Positions 7,710-16,369 of a stretch of DNA of 64,000 nucleotides are shown here, in pieces. The translations under genes were made by a program, and so were the position numbers. Each line of letters opens with the position of its first letter. Within the stretch, counting starts at the first letter, position 1. The stretch comes from DATCMU01 sp036563245 (GTDB taxonomy: Bacteria; Pseudomonadota; Alphaproteobacteria; Rhizobiales; Devosiaceae): NCBI GenBank assembly GCA_036563245.1, contig DATCMU010000034.1, forward strand, positions 1-64,000, read 5' to 3'. A model generated the notes under the pieces. It saw only the letters and a list, made by a program, of their open reading frames with translations, was not told where the DNA came from and did not search any database.

Positions 7710-8948
7710 CTATTTCAGGAAGCCGGCGTCCTTTGCCGCCGAAGTATAGGCAGCCTCGACATCGGCGAGAGCCTGCTCCGCCGATTCCGAGCCCTGCAGG
7801 AACCCGGCCAGGTTGTCGCCCAGCGCAGTGTGCAGGAGGCCCATATAGGGCAGCATCGGATAAGGCTTCGCCCCGGCCTGGGCGGTCGCGGTCACGCCTG
7901 CGGCGGCCGGTGTGGGGGTATAGCCTTCGGCCAGCCAGACAGCGTCATCGTTGTGGGCCTTGATATTGTCGGGTGAAAGCCCGTGCACCATCGCTGCGAA
8001 GCTTGCCTCCGCGTCGGCGTCGGTGATGTTCTTGGCAATGGCAAAGCCGTCCCACCACAGGGTCGAGGCGGGTATGGTTCCGCCGCCAACGGTCGGAGCG
8101 CCGGCCAGCACCGTGTTCGACACAACCTCGGGCGTAGACCCCGTGTCGTCGAGCAGGCCCGCGGCGCGCGAACCCCAGAGCGTGGCGAGCGCAAGGTTGC
8201 CGCTCTCCCACAGCTTGCTTGTCGCATTGGAGTCGAACGTCAGAAAGTCCGGATCGGAATAGGCCACCAGGTCCTTGAGCATGTTCAGCGTCTTGACGCC
8301 GGTCTCGTTGTTGATGGCCACTTCGGCGGTCCCTTGCTTGAAGAAGCTGCCGCCCTCGCCAAGATACATGTTGACGAATTCCTCGCCAAGGTTCCAGCCG
8401 ACCTTGGTGTTGAGCGCGAAGGGATATTGCATCAGCCCCTTGTCGCGTATCGCCTTTGCGGCCGCCAGGACGTCTTCATATGTCTTTGGCGGCTCGACCC
8501 CGGCCTGATCGAGGATGTCCTTGCGGTAGAAGAGGTGCTGGGCATTCGCCATGAAGGCGATCGCCATCACCTTGCCATCCACCATGATCAGCTGCGTCTT
8601 CTTCAGGCCCTGGCCATACTTCGCCACGAGATCGTCCAGGGGACGGATCAGGCCCCCGCCCAACAGCGGAACGATCGTGCTCGCGGTGACATGCACGGTC
8701 GTATACTGGGCAGGGTCCGCGGTCAGTGCGGGTACGCCAAGCTTGTCGTGTTCGCTGGTGAGATTGCTCGAGAACGTGACGCCGTCGCCGGCGCAGGTCG
8801 CCGCCGCGTCCGCCACGTCGTGGATCGCGGCAAAGTCGTTCCCGAGCAACTTCACGTTGCCCGCTGTCACGCCGCAGCCTGCCATGGCGGCAGATCCGCT
8901 CAGCGCGACGAACGCGGCGCCCATGAGCGCTTTCCTTAATACTGACAT
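7710..8948 (-). CDS. Extracellular solute-binding protein of a sugar-type ABC importer
   Basis: A 412-residue family 1 binding protein. A Sec signal peptide (MSVLRKALMGAAFVALSGSAAMAG) directs it to the periplasm. A Cys directly after the probable cleavage site (MAGC) leaves a weak lipoprotein possibility. The mature body has the usual two-lobe sequence features (YPFALNTKVGWN, a Trp-rich hinge WWDGFAI). It delivers the ligand to the permeases encoded downstream. AAGGAGG, a near-perfect ribosome binding site, precedes the ATG at 8948. It is the promoter-proximal gene of the leftward operon, under the proposed LacI operator. Confidence 0.92.
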   Translation of the reverse strand: MSVLRKALMGAAFVALSGSAAMAGCGVTAGNVKLLGNDFAAIHDVADAAATCAGDGVTFSSNLTSEHDKLGVPALTADPAQYTTVHVTASTIVPLLGGGLIRPLDDLVAKYGQGLKKTQLIMVDGKVMAIAFMANAQHLFYRKDILDQAGVEPPKTYEDVLAAAKAIRDKGLMQYPFALNTKVGWNLGEEFVNMYLGEGGSFFKQGTAEVAINNETGVKTLNMLKDLVAYSDPDFLTFDSNATSKLWESGNLALATLWGSRAAGLLDDTGSTPEVVSNTVLAGAPTVGGGTIPASTLWWDGFAIAKNITDADAEASFAAMVHGLSPDNIKAHNDDAVWLAEGYTPTPAAAGVTATAQAGAKPYPMLPYMGLLHTALGDNLAGFLQGSESAEQALADVEAAYTSAAKDAGFLK

Positions 8949-9040
8949 TTGCTAAACCTCCTTGCAGTTCCTCTCGGCACAGCCGATCCCTTTCGCCTGC
9001 GCTACCCATGATCTTCCCGCTCTCGCGAGTAACGCCACGT

Positions 9041-9070
9041 CAACGCATACCCTGCAACGCATACGAATGC
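9041..9070. promoter_or_regulatory. Direct repeat and imperfect second operator half
   Basis: The decamer CAACGCATAC occurs twice, at 9041-9050 and 9055-9064. The second copy runs into GCATACGAATGC (9059-9070), which matches the core of the 9140-9159 palindrome (GCATTCGAATGC) with one mismatch. An auxiliary LacI-family site about 90 bp from the main one would suit DNA looping between the two divergent promoters. This is inferred. Confidence 0.45.
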
Positions 9071-9109
9071 AAGAATATTTCAGAAAAGCGACTCGTCCAA
9101 AGATTAGGC

Positions 9110-9139
9110 TTGTGTTTAGGCGTATTTCTCATCTATAGT
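9110..9139 (+). promoter_or_regulatory. Candidate sigma-70 promoter for the rightward operon
   Basis: A TTGTGT hexamer (9110-9115) and TATAGT (9134-9139) are separated by 18 bp, a reasonable -35/-10 pair in this GC-rich genome. The proposed operator begins at the next base, so bound repressor would cover the transcription start. Confidence 0.4.
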
Positions 9140-9159
9140 TTTTGCATTCGAATGCAAAA
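9140..9159. promoter_or_regulatory. Perfect palindrome, probable LacI-family operator
   Basis: TTTTGCATTCGAATGCAAAA is a perfect 20-bp palindrome with a central CG step, the hallmark of LacI-family operators. It lies between the divergent binding-protein and ATPase genes, just downstream of a candidate -10 box. The LacI-type regulator encoded at 13370-14389 inside the rightward operon is the obvious ligand-controlled binder. The palindrome is observed; the assignment is inferred. Confidence 0.65.
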
Positions 9160-9171
9160 TGGAGTGCTGGC

Positions 9172-10221
9172 ATGGCGGACATCCAGTTGCGTGGCATCAG
9201 CAAGCGTTGGGGGACGTTCGTCGGCGTCAAGAACCTGGATCTCGAGGTCGCCGACCACGAGTTCCTTGTCCTGCTGGGACCCTCGGGCTGCGGCAAGACC
9301 ACCACCATGCGCATGATCGCCGGCCTCGAGGCGGCGACGGAGGGCGATATCCTGATCGGTGGCAGGCGGGTCAATGATCTCGACCCCAAGGACCGCGATG
9401 TCGCCATGGTGTTCCAGAGCTATGCGCTCTACCCGAACATGAACGTCTACGAGAACATCAGGTTCCCTTTGAAGGTGCGTCGCACCAATCCCGCCGAACA
9501 TGAGCAAAAGGTGCTTCGGGCGGCCGAAATGGTCGAATTGACCGACTTTCTGCACCGCCGGCCTGCCGAGCTTTCTGGCGGCCAGCGCCAGCGGGTGGCA
9601 TTGGCGCGCGCCATCGTGCGCCAGCCCAACGTGTTCCTGATGGACGAGCCGCTGTCCAACCTGGATGCCAAGCTGCGGGTTTCCACCAGGGCGCAGATCA
9701 AGAATCTCAGCCACGAACTCAAGGTAACGACCGTCTACGTCACCCATGACCAGATCGAGGCGATGACGCTGGCCGATCGCGTCGTCGTGATGAACAAGGG
9801 TGAGGTGCAGCAGGTCGGAACGCCGACCGAGATCTACGATCGCCCGGCGAATACTTTCGTCGCCTCCTTCATCGGTTCGCCGGCGATGAACCTGCTCGAA
9901 GGCGAGCTTCGGGGCGGAACGTTCACGGGTACGAATGTGACCATCGCCGGTCTCGCCGGTCCCGACGGCAAAGTGGTGCTCGGCTTCCGGGCGGAAGATG
10001 CAAGTCTGGCTGACGAAGGGCAGATTTCCGCTCCGATCTATTCGCTCGAGCTTCTTGGGGACGCGACGATGGTCACGATGAAGGCGGGCAATGGCCTCGT
10101 TGCCATCCGTGCGCCAAAGGACTTCCGCGCGGAGATCGGCGACCCGGTGGCCGCCGCCGTACCTGTTTCCGTGTGCCACCTGTTCGACGCCGAGACGGGT
10201 CGCCGCATGGCGGCAGGCTGA
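9172..10221 (+). CDS. ABC transporter ATP-binding protein (UgpC/MsmX type)
   Basis: A 349-residue CUT1-family ATPase: Walker A GPSGCGKT (residues 36-43), signature LSGGQRQR, Walker B VFLMDEP followed by the D-loop SNLDAKLR, and the switch histidine in VTHDQ. A C-terminal TOBE/OB region regulates the dimer. It energises the permease pair encoded on the opposite strand. The start at 9172 has GGAG 7 nt upstream and begins MADIQLRGI, as is usual. It is the first gene of the rightward operon, so the importer is split across the divergent promoter. Confidence 0.93.
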   Translation: MADIQLRGISKRWGTFVGVKNLDLEVADHEFLVLLGPSGCGKTTTMRMIAGLEAATEGDILIGGRRVNDLDPKDRDVAMVFQSYALYPNMNVYENIRFPLKVRRTNPAEHEQKVLRAAEMVELTDFLHRRPAELSGGQRQRVALARAIVRQPNVFLMDEPLSNLDAKLRVSTRAQIKNLSHELKVTTVYVTHDQIEAMTLADRVVVMNKGEVQQVGTPTEIYDRPANTFVASFIGSPAMNLLEGELRGGTFTGTNVTIAGLAGPDGKVVLGFRAEDASLADEGQISAPIYSLELLGDATMVTMKAGNGLVAIRAPKDFRAEIGDPVAAAVPVSVCHLFDAETGRRMAAG

Positions 10222-10249
10222 CATCAAACTATCCGATCGCGAGGACGCA

Positions 10250-11560
10250 ATGACCATTCGATATCTCAAGCGGGGCAAGCCCGAGGCCGAGCGCAGCGCC
10301 GACGACGCCAAGGTGCGCGCGCTGGTCGAGGCGACGCTCAAGGACATCGAGACGCGCGGTGACGCGGCGGTGCGCGAGTTGAGCGAGAAGTTCGACAAAT
10401 ACGCGCCGGCCTCGTTCCGCCTGTCGGAGAGCGAAATCGAGCTTCTGGTGTCCAAAGTCCCGGCCCGCGACCTGGCCGATATCCGTTTCGCCCAGCAGCA
10501 GGTGCGCAATTTTGCCCAGGCGCAGCGGAATTCCATGAAGGATATCGAGGTGGAGACGCTGCCCGGGGTGATCCTGGGGCATCGCAATATTCCGGTGCAG
10601 TCGGTGGGCTGCTATGTGCCGGGGGGCAAGTTCCCCATGGTGGCCTCGGCCCACATGTCGGTGGCCACCGCTTCGGTGGCCGGGGTGCCGCGCATCATCG
10701 CGGCGACGCCCCCGTTCAGGGGCGAGCCCAATCCGGCGGTGATTGCGGCCATGCATTTCGGCGGCGCGCACGAGATCTACGTCCTTGGCGGCATCCAGGC
10801 GATCGGCGCCATGGCGCTGGGGACTGAGAGCATCGAGCCGGTGCACATGCTGGTAGGGCCGGGCAATGCCTTCGTGGCCGAAGCCAAGCGGCAGCTGTTC
10901 GGGCGGGTGGGGATCGACCTGTTCGCCGGCCCCACCGAGACCATGGTGATCGCCGACGAGACGGTGGATGCCGAGATGTGCGCCACCGACCTTCTGGGCC
11001 AGGCCGAGCATGGCTACAATTCGCCGGCGGTGCTGCTGACCAATTCGGCCAGGCTGGCGAAAGAAACCCTCTCCGAAATCGAGCGCATCCTGATGATCCT
11101 GCCCACCGCCGAGACCGCCGGCGCCAGCTGGCGCGACTATGGCGAGGTGATCGTGTGTTCGACCTACGAGGAAATGCTCGAGGTCGCCAACGACATCGCC
11201 TCCGAGCACGTGCAGGTGATGACAGATCGCGACGACTGGTTCCTTGAGAACATGACGAGCTATGGCGCCTTGTTCCTTGGGCCGCGCACCAATGTGGCCA
11301 ATGGCGACAAGGTGATCGGCACCAACCACACCCTGCCCACGAAAAAGGCGGGGCGCTATACCGGCGGGCTTTGGGTGGGCAAGTTCCTCAAGACCCATTC
11401 CTACCAGAAGATCACCACGGACGAGGCGGCAGCCGAAATCGGTGCCTATTGTTCGCGCCTGTGCCTGTTGGAGGGGTTTGTCGGCCATGCCGAACAGGCC
11501 AACCTCAGGGTGCGCCGCTACGGGCACCGGAACATCGCATACGGAACCGCCGCGGAGTAA
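10250..11560 (+). CDS. Histidinol-dehydrogenase-like (HpsN-type) alcohol dehydrogenase
   Basis: A 436-residue member of the HisD superfamily, opening MTIRYLKRG like sulfopropanediol 3-dehydrogenase (HpsN) rather than biosynthetic HisD. The catalytic core is intact: zinc ligands Gln251, His254 (QAEHG), Asp353 and His413, the Glu319-His320 acid/base pair and the GTNHTLPT loop. HisD-type enzymes carry out two successive NAD-dependent oxidations of an alcohol to a carboxylate. Position within a sugar-type ABC operon, and the absence of other his genes, argue for catabolic oxidation of an imported polyol-like substrate. 2,3-dihydroxypropane-1-sulfonate is one possibility by homology, but the substrate is unproven. 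A GAGGA ribosome binding site precedes the ATG. Confidence 0.82.
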   Translation: MTIRYLKRGKPEAERSADDAKVRALVEATLKDIETRGDAAVRELSEKFDKYAPASFRLSESEIELLVSKVPARDLADIRFAQQQVRNFAQAQRNSMKDIEVETLPGVILGHRNIPVQSVGCYVPGGKFPMVASAHMSVATASVAGVPRIIAATPPFRGEPNPAVIAAMHFGGAHEIYVLGGIQAIGAMALGTESIEPVHMLVGPGNAFVAEAKRQLFGRVGIDLFAGPTETMVIADETVDAEMCATDLLGQAEHGYNSPAVLLTNSARLAKETLSEIERILMILPTAETAGASWRDYGEVIVCSTYEEMLEVANDIASEHVQVMTDRDDWFLENMTSYGALFLGPRTNVANGDKVIGTNHTLPTKKAGRYTGGLWVGKFLKTHSYQKITTDEAAAEIGAYCSRLCLLEGFVGHAEQANLRVRRYGHRNIAYGTAAE

Positions 11561-11568
11561 TGCAGTAA

Positions 11569-12609
11569 ATGGCAATGCCGGAGGACCTCAGGCGCGTGCT
11601 CTCGGAGTTCCGGATCGCGGCGTACACATTCGAGGAAGCATCTGTCAGGGACGCGATGGATCGCTGTTTCAGCCCATCCGCATCCATCCACCTCTGCCAT
11701 CCATTCGGTGACCTGCAAGGGCCGTCGGACTTTTATCAATCGGCCTATCGCCCCCTGTTGGCAGCCATGCCGGACCTGGAGCGCCGCGATATCATCCTGA
11801 TGGCGGGAACGACGCCCGAGGGGAGCGATTGGGTGGCCGCGTGCGGCAATTATCTCGGCACGTTTGTCGCCCCGTTCCTCGATATTCCACCGACCGGCCA
11901 ATTGGCCCACATGCGCTACCATGAGTTCTTCCGGATCGAGAATGGCAAGGTGGCCGAAATGCAGGCAATCTGGGACTTGCCTGAACTCATGATGCAGGCG
12001 GGCACGTGGCCGATGGCGCCGCAACTGGGCGGATTCGCCATGACGCCGGCACCGGCGACACAGGATGGACTGGCACTGCAGGGCGATGGTTCCGCGGCGA
12101 TGGAGCATGTGCTGGCAATGCTCGCGGACATGGTGCGGCATCCCGCGCAGGGTGGCCCCGAGGTGATGCATCTCGACACGTACTGGCATCCGCGGTTCAA
12201 CTGGTACGGGCCAGCAGGGATCGGCATTTGCCGCGGCATTTCGGGGTTTCGAAACTGGCACCAGATCCCCTTCCTCAGGGCAATGCCGGACCGCAAGGTC
12301 GACGAATCCGGCGGGCTGGCCAGCCACTGGCTCGGTGAAGGTAATTACGCCAGCGAAACCGGCTGGCCGAACATGCGCCTCACGCTCACCAATGATGGAT
12401 GGCTGGGCATCCCGCCGCTGGACAAGCCAATCACGCTGCGCAGCCTCGATTTCTGGCGGCTCGAAAACGGGTTGATCCGGGAGAACTGGGTGCTGGTCGA
12501 CCTGCTCGACATGTATGCGCAGATCGGTGTCGATGTTCTTGCCCGGTTGCGGGAGTTCAACAAGGCGCGCAATCTCGCCCCGATCCATGTACCGAGCGGG
12601 ATGAACTGA
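11569..12609 (+). CDS. Two-domain NTF2/SnoaL-like protein, copy 2
   Basis: This 346-residue protein is homologous over its whole length to the product of 4699-5715. Two NTF2-like barrels are visible (about residues 10-160 and 180-335), with the shared PFLDIPPT / RYHEFFRIENGKVAE and GPAGIG / GEGNYASETGWPN / ENWVLVDLLD blocks. It is probably a dehydratase, isomerase or lactone-processing enzyme on an intermediate made by the neighbouring dehydrogenase, but no catalytic residue can be assigned with confidence. It starts 9 bp after the HisD-like gene and its stop overlaps the next start by one base (TGATG). Confidence 0.75.
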   Translation: MAMPEDLRRVLSEFRIAAYTFEEASVRDAMDRCFSPSASIHLCHPFGDLQGPSDFYQSAYRPLLAAMPDLERRDIILMAGTTPEGSDWVAACGNYLGTFVAPFLDIPPTGQLAHMRYHEFFRIENGKVAEMQAIWDLPELMMQAGTWPMAPQLGGFAMTPAPATQDGLALQGDGSAAMEHVLAMLADMVRHPAQGGPEVMHLDTYWHPRFNWYGPAGIGICRGISGFRNWHQIPFLRAMPDRKVDESGGLASHWLGEGNYASETGWPNMRLTLTNDGWLGIPPLDKPITLRSLDFWRLENGLIRENWVLVDLLDMYAQIGVDVLARLREFNKARNLAPIHVPSGMN

Positions 12610-13373
12610 TGACGCTGCCGCGCACGCCTTCCTTCGGACTCGACGGCCGTACGGCCCTGGTGGCGGGCGGAACATCCGGCATCGGACTTGGGTGTGCGGT
12701 CGCGCTGGCCGAGGCCGGGGCGAACGTCGTGCTTGCGGCAAGGGACGCCGAACGGCTTCGGTCCGTGGTCGAAGAAATGACCGGCGCGGGCCTGCGCGCT
12801 GAGGGTGTTGCGCTCGACGTTACCGACATCGCGGCAACCGAACGCATGGTCGCCGGGCGCGGCCCGTTCGACATTCTCGTCAACAGCGCCGGCATCGCCC
12901 GCCATGCTCCGGCCCTGGAGACGACCGTGGAAGATTTCGATGCCGTCATGGGCATCAATCTGCGCGCCGCCTATTTCCTGACCCGCGGCGTTGCCAGGGG
13001 GCTGATCGACGCGGGCAGGCCGGGCTCGCTGATCAATGTTTCAAGCCAGATGGGGCATGTCGGCGGCGTGGATCGGGCCGTCTATTGCGCCTCAAAGCAT
13101 GCGCTCGAAGGCTTCACCAAGGCCATGGCCATCGAATGGGGCGGGCTGGGCATAAGGGTGAATACGATTTGTCCGACCTTCGTGCGCACGCCGCTGGCCG
13201 AACAGACCTTTTCGCGTCCCGAACGGCTTGCCTGGGTCCAGCAGAAGATTGCCATGGGGCGCATAGCCGAACTTGAGGACGTCATGGGTGCCATCGTCTA
13301 TCTGGCGTCCGACGCGTCTGCGATGGTGACTGGCACCGCGTTGATGGTTGATGGAGGCTGGACGGCGGAATGA
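12609..13373 (+). CDS. Short-chain dehydrogenase/reductase
   Basis: A 254-residue classical SDR. The N-terminal Rossmann motif is AGGTSGIG, the NAG-type motif NSAG follows, and the catalytic Ser-Tyr-Lys triad is seen in NVSSQMG and YCASK. GIRVNTICPTFVRTP and VTGTALMVDGGW complete the usual C-terminal substrate and tetramer segments. It would oxidise or reduce a hydroxyl/keto group of a pathway intermediate with NAD(P). It is coupled to both neighbours by overlapping stop and start codons, so it belongs to the operon core. Cofactor preference is not certain; no acidic residue clearly marks NAD over NADP. Confidence 0.9.
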   Translation: MTLPRTPSFGLDGRTALVAGGTSGIGLGCAVALAEAGANVVLAARDAERLRSVVEEMTGAGLRAEGVALDVTDIAATERMVAGRGPFDILVNSAGIARHAPALETTVEDFDAVMGINLRAAYFLTRGVARGLIDAGRPGSLINVSSQMGHVGGVDRAVYCASKHALEGFTKAMAIEWGGLGIRVNTICPTFVRTPLAEQTFSRPERLAWVQQKIAMGRIAELEDVMGAIVYLASDASAMVTGTALMVDGGWTAE

Positions 13374-14389
13374 GCAAGGAGAACGTGACATCGACGGACG
13401 TTGCCCGCCGTGCGGGTGTCAGCCAGTCCGCGGTGAGCCGGGTCTTCACTCCGGGCGCGTCGGTATCGACCAGCACCAGGGAAAAGGTGCTCAGCGCCGC
13501 CCGGGAGCTCGGCTATCGCCCCAATCCCATCGCCCGGGCCATGATTACGGGCAAGAGCAGGATCATCGGGCTGGTGGTGGCCTATCTCGACAACCAGTTC
13601 TACCCGGTTGCCCTGGAATTGCTGAGCCGCTCGCTGCAGGAGCGCGGCTACCATATTCTCGTCTTCATGGCCGAGAATTCCACCGAGGGCGTCGCGCAGG
13701 TCATGGAGGAACTGGTTTCCTACAAGGTCGACGGCATCGTCACCGCGTCGGTGGCAATGAGCAACGAACTGACGAACCTGTGCGATGCAAGCGGCATTCC
13801 CGTCGTCATGTTCAATCGCGGCCAGAATGACCTGCGCCTGAACGAAGTAACCTCGGACAACGTCGCCGGAGGCAGGACCGTCGCCAATTTCCTCGTGGCC
13901 GGCGGACACACCCGGATCGCGCATATCGCGGGCTGGCAGGGGGCTTCGACCGGGCGTGACCGGGCTGAAGGCTTTTCCGACGGTCTGGCGCAGCACGGCC
14001 TCGTCCCATTCGCGGTTCTGGACGGCATGTACAAGCGCGAGATTGCCGCGGAACAGGCCCGGACACTTTTTTCGGGCGCCGAGCGGCCCGACGCCGTGTT
14101 CGTCGGCAACGATCACATGGCCTTCGCGGTCATGGATGTCCTGCGTTTCGAACTTGGCCTCTCCGTGCCCAATGACGTGTCGGTGGTCGGCTACGACGAC
14201 GTGCCGATCTCCGCCTGGCCGGCCTACGACCTCACGACGATCCGGCAGCCGGTCAATCGGATGGTCGCGGCGACGGTGGACACGCTGATGAGCCGGATCG
14301 GGGGTGACAAGGAACCCCGCCACATCGCAATTCCGGGCTCCCTGGTGATAAGGGGCTCGGCCCGCCGCCCGAAAGGTTTTGCGCAATGA
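13370..14389 (+). CDS. LacI-family transcriptional regulator
   Basis: A 339-residue regulator with an N-terminal LacI helix-turn-helix (TSTDVARRAGVSQSAVSRVF, then the hinge helix in PNPIARAM) and a periplasmic-binding-protein-like ligand domain (NDHMAFAVMDVLR, the dimerising region SVVGYDDVP). It most likely represses the divergent operons from the 9140-9159 palindrome and is released by the imported sugar-like ligand or a metabolite. It is encoded inside the operon it presumably controls, overlapping the SDR by 4 bp and the next gene by 4 bp, which implies autoregulation. Confidence 0.93.
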   Translation: MSKENVTSTDVARRAGVSQSAVSRVFTPGASVSTSTREKVLSAARELGYRPNPIARAMITGKSRIIGLVVAYLDNQFYPVALELLSRSLQERGYHILVFMAENSTEGVAQVMEELVSYKVDGIVTASVAMSNELTNLCDASGIPVVMFNRGQNDLRLNEVTSDNVAGGRTVANFLVAGGHTRIAHIAGWQGASTGRDRAEGFSDGLAQHGLVPFAVLDGMYKREIAAEQARTLFSGAERPDAVFVGNDHMAFAVMDVLRFELGLSVPNDVSVVGYDDVPISAWPAYDLTTIRQPVNRMVAATVDTLMSRIGGDKEPRHIAIPGSLVIRGSARRPKGFAQ

Positions 14390-15363
14390 AGGGTTTCGAC
14401 CCCAAATTCCGGGATTTTCCCGACTACATCATCCAGATCACCAGGGAAATCTGGGAGGAGCGCGGAATTTCCACGCTCGAACGCTACTATGACCCCGAGA
14501 TCGTCGTGCGCTCGCCCATGGGCGTCAGCCGCGGGAACAAGGCGGTCATCGCCTCGACGCTGGCGACCTGCAACGAGTTCCCCGATCGGCAGCTCCTTGC
14601 GGACGACGTTATCTGGTCGGGTGACGAGGACGCGGGCTTCCTGTCCTCTCATCGTATCGTGAGCACCGGTACGCACCTGCACGACGGTCAGTTCGGTCCG
14701 GCCACCGGGCGCCGTTTCCGTATCCACGTGATTGCCGACTGTGCCGCGCGCAACAATGTCATAGACGACGAATGGCTGGTGCGCGACTACGGCGGTATCG
14801 TCAGGCAGCTTGGAATGGAACCGCGCGCCTACGCTGCCCGCCTGATTGCAGACGAGGGCGGGCCGGATCGTGCCGGGCGCCCCTTTGCGCCCGATGCCGA
14901 TCTTCCCGGCCCGTACAAAGGCAAGGGAAACGAAAACGCCTGGGGCGCGCGGTACGCGGCCAGCCTGGGGCGGATCATGGCCGCCGACATCAACCACATA
15001 CTGACCGACTACGACCGCGCGGTGACCGGATACTATCCCGGTAGCCTGGACCTCCTCGGGCGTGACGCCGTCGCCCAGTTCTGGGTGGGCCTGCGCTCGG
15101 CGTTCCCCTCGGCGACGTTCACCATTCACCACCAGATCGGCATGGACGGGGGACTGATGTCGCCGCGCGCCGCGATCCGCTGGTCGCTCTCCGGAACGCA
15201 CGATGGCTGGGGCGCCTTCGGCCGCCCCACGGGCGCCCCGGTCCATGTCATGGGCATCAGCCACGCCGAGTTCGGGCCATGGGGGCTGCGGCGCGAATGG
15301 GCCCTGTATGACGAAATCGCTATCTGGAAACAAATTCTTCTGCATACCGGAGACCTGCAATGA
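14386..15363 (+). CDS. Two-domain NTF2/SnoaL-like protein, copy 3 (divergent)
   Basis: A 325-residue protein, again with two NTF2-like halves (about residues 10-140 and 190-315), but much more diverged than the copies at 4699 and 11569. The first half has YYDPEIVVRSPMGVSRG, a typical SnoaL strand with a small-residue pocket, and the second ends REWALYDEIAIWKQI. Position between the LacI gene and the bicupin, with 4-bp overlaps on both sides, ties it to the same pathway. The chemistry is unknown; SnoaL-fold enzymes use few conserved residues, so no active site is claimed. Confidence 0.7.
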   Translation: MKGFDPKFRDFPDYIIQITREIWEERGISTLERYYDPEIVVRSPMGVSRGNKAVIASTLATCNEFPDRQLLADDVIWSGDEDAGFLSSHRIVSTGTHLHDGQFGPATGRRFRIHVIADCAARNNVIDDEWLVRDYGGIVRQLGMEPRAYAARLIADEGGPDRAGRPFAPDADLPGPYKGKGNENAWGARYAASLGRIMAADINHILTDYDRAVTGYYPGSLDLLGRDAVAQFWVGLRSAFPSATFTIHHQIGMDGGLMSPRAAIRWSLSGTHDGWGAFGRPTGAPVHVMGISHAEFGPWGLRREWALYDEIAIWKQILLHTGDLQ

Positions 15364-16355
15364 CCACGCAAACGCTCGAGCGTCCCGCGATCGATTCCGC
15401 CCAGATGGAAAAACGCATCGTGCGCTATGGCGATCTTCAGCCCTGCCGCACCGCGTTCATAGACGCGCACACGCCGGGGTCGAACCAGAAGGAAAACTTC
15501 ACGATCATCGGTGGCGGTGTCTCCGAGGCCAGCGATCAGCACGTGCACATCACCATCCCGCACGGCTTCAACATCGGCGCGGCCGGGCAGCCGCCCAAAT
15601 GCCGCAATTCGCTGCATTCGCATCGTACGGCTGAAGTGTTCTTCGTCCTCTCGGGCCGCTGGCGCTTCTTCTGGGGCCGTTGGGGCAATGCGGGCGAGGT
15701 GGTGCTCGAGCCGGGCGATATCTTCAACATCCCGACCGGCGTCTTTCGCGGCTTCGAGAACATCGGGACCGACTACGGAATGATCATGGCCATTCTTGGC
15801 GGCGATGACGCGGGGGGCGGTGTGATCTGGGCGCCGCAGGTCATCGAGGACGCCAGGGAACACGGGCTGGTGCTGGGCAGGAACGGCAAGCTCTACGACA
15901 CAAAGAAGGGCCAGAAGCTGCCCGAGGGCGTTCCCCCGATGCCGCTTCTGACCGAGGAGGAACTCAAGGCGTTTGCCGAGCCAGCGGCGAGCGATGTCAT
16001 ACCGGACTATGTGGCCCGCTACTGGGACCTGGTGGCCATGGCCGACCGGAGCCCCGCAAAGGTGATCGGCGCGGATGCCTGGCTTCGGGATCGTCCGGGC
16101 TTCGATGTCGATTTCATCACGCGTTCGTCCGCCATCACCGAGGCCGTGCGGCATGAACGCCCCAGCGTGCTCATGCCCGTGAAGGGCCATTGGCGCGTCC
16201 AGTGGAACCTGGGTTCGGCGACACTTGCCCCCGGCGATACGATGAGCGTGCCGGAGGGGCTCGACCACACGATCGTTCCCGCGATGACGGGTGAAAGCGC
16301 CCTCTATCGTGTTGTGGGAACCGGCGACAAGGCGGGCGCGACCTGGCGGTCCTGA
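15360..16355 (+). CDS. Bicupin domain-containing protein
   Basis: A 331-residue protein with two cupin barrels. The first (about residues 75-145) carries HSHRTAEVFFVLSGRW and LEPGDIFNIPTGVFRGFEN, close to the classic metal-binding motifs 1 and 2, with His ligands and a Glu. The second (about residues 250-325) has the barrel pattern LMPVKGHWRVQW / LAPGDTMSVPEGLDH with fewer metal ligands. Cupins of this type act as dioxygenases, isomerases or sugar-acid epimerases, or as sensors. It is coupled to the preceding NTF2 gene by a 4-bp overlap. A terminator-like hairpin follows it. Confidence 0.82.
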   Translation: MTTQTLERPAIDSAQMEKRIVRYGDLQPCRTAFIDAHTPGSNQKENFTIIGGGVSEASDQHVHITIPHGFNIGAAGQPPKCRNSLHSHRTAEVFFVLSGRWRFFWGRWGNAGEVVLEPGDIFNIPTGVFRGFENIGTDYGMIMAILGGDDAGGGVIWAPQVIEDAREHGLVLGRNGKLYDTKKGQKLPEGVPPMPLLTEEELKAFAEPAASDVIPDYVARYWDLVAMADRSPAKVIGADAWLRDRPGFDVDFITRSSAITEAVRHERPSVLMPVKGHWRVQWNLGSATLAPGDTMSVPEGLDHTIVPAMTGESALYRVVGTGDKAGATWRS

Positions 16356-16369
16356 AGGATTTCTCCCGG

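Noticed and set aside
10250..11560. Biosynthetic hisD
   Set aside because: It lies in an ABC-importer operon with no other his gene, and its N-terminus resembles HpsN-type dehydrogenases; kept as HisD-like only.
4699..15363. Polyketide biosynthesis, suggested by three SnoaL-like proteins
   Set aside because: There is no polyketide synthase, acyl carrier protein or tailoring gene; the context is sugar-type import and oxidation.
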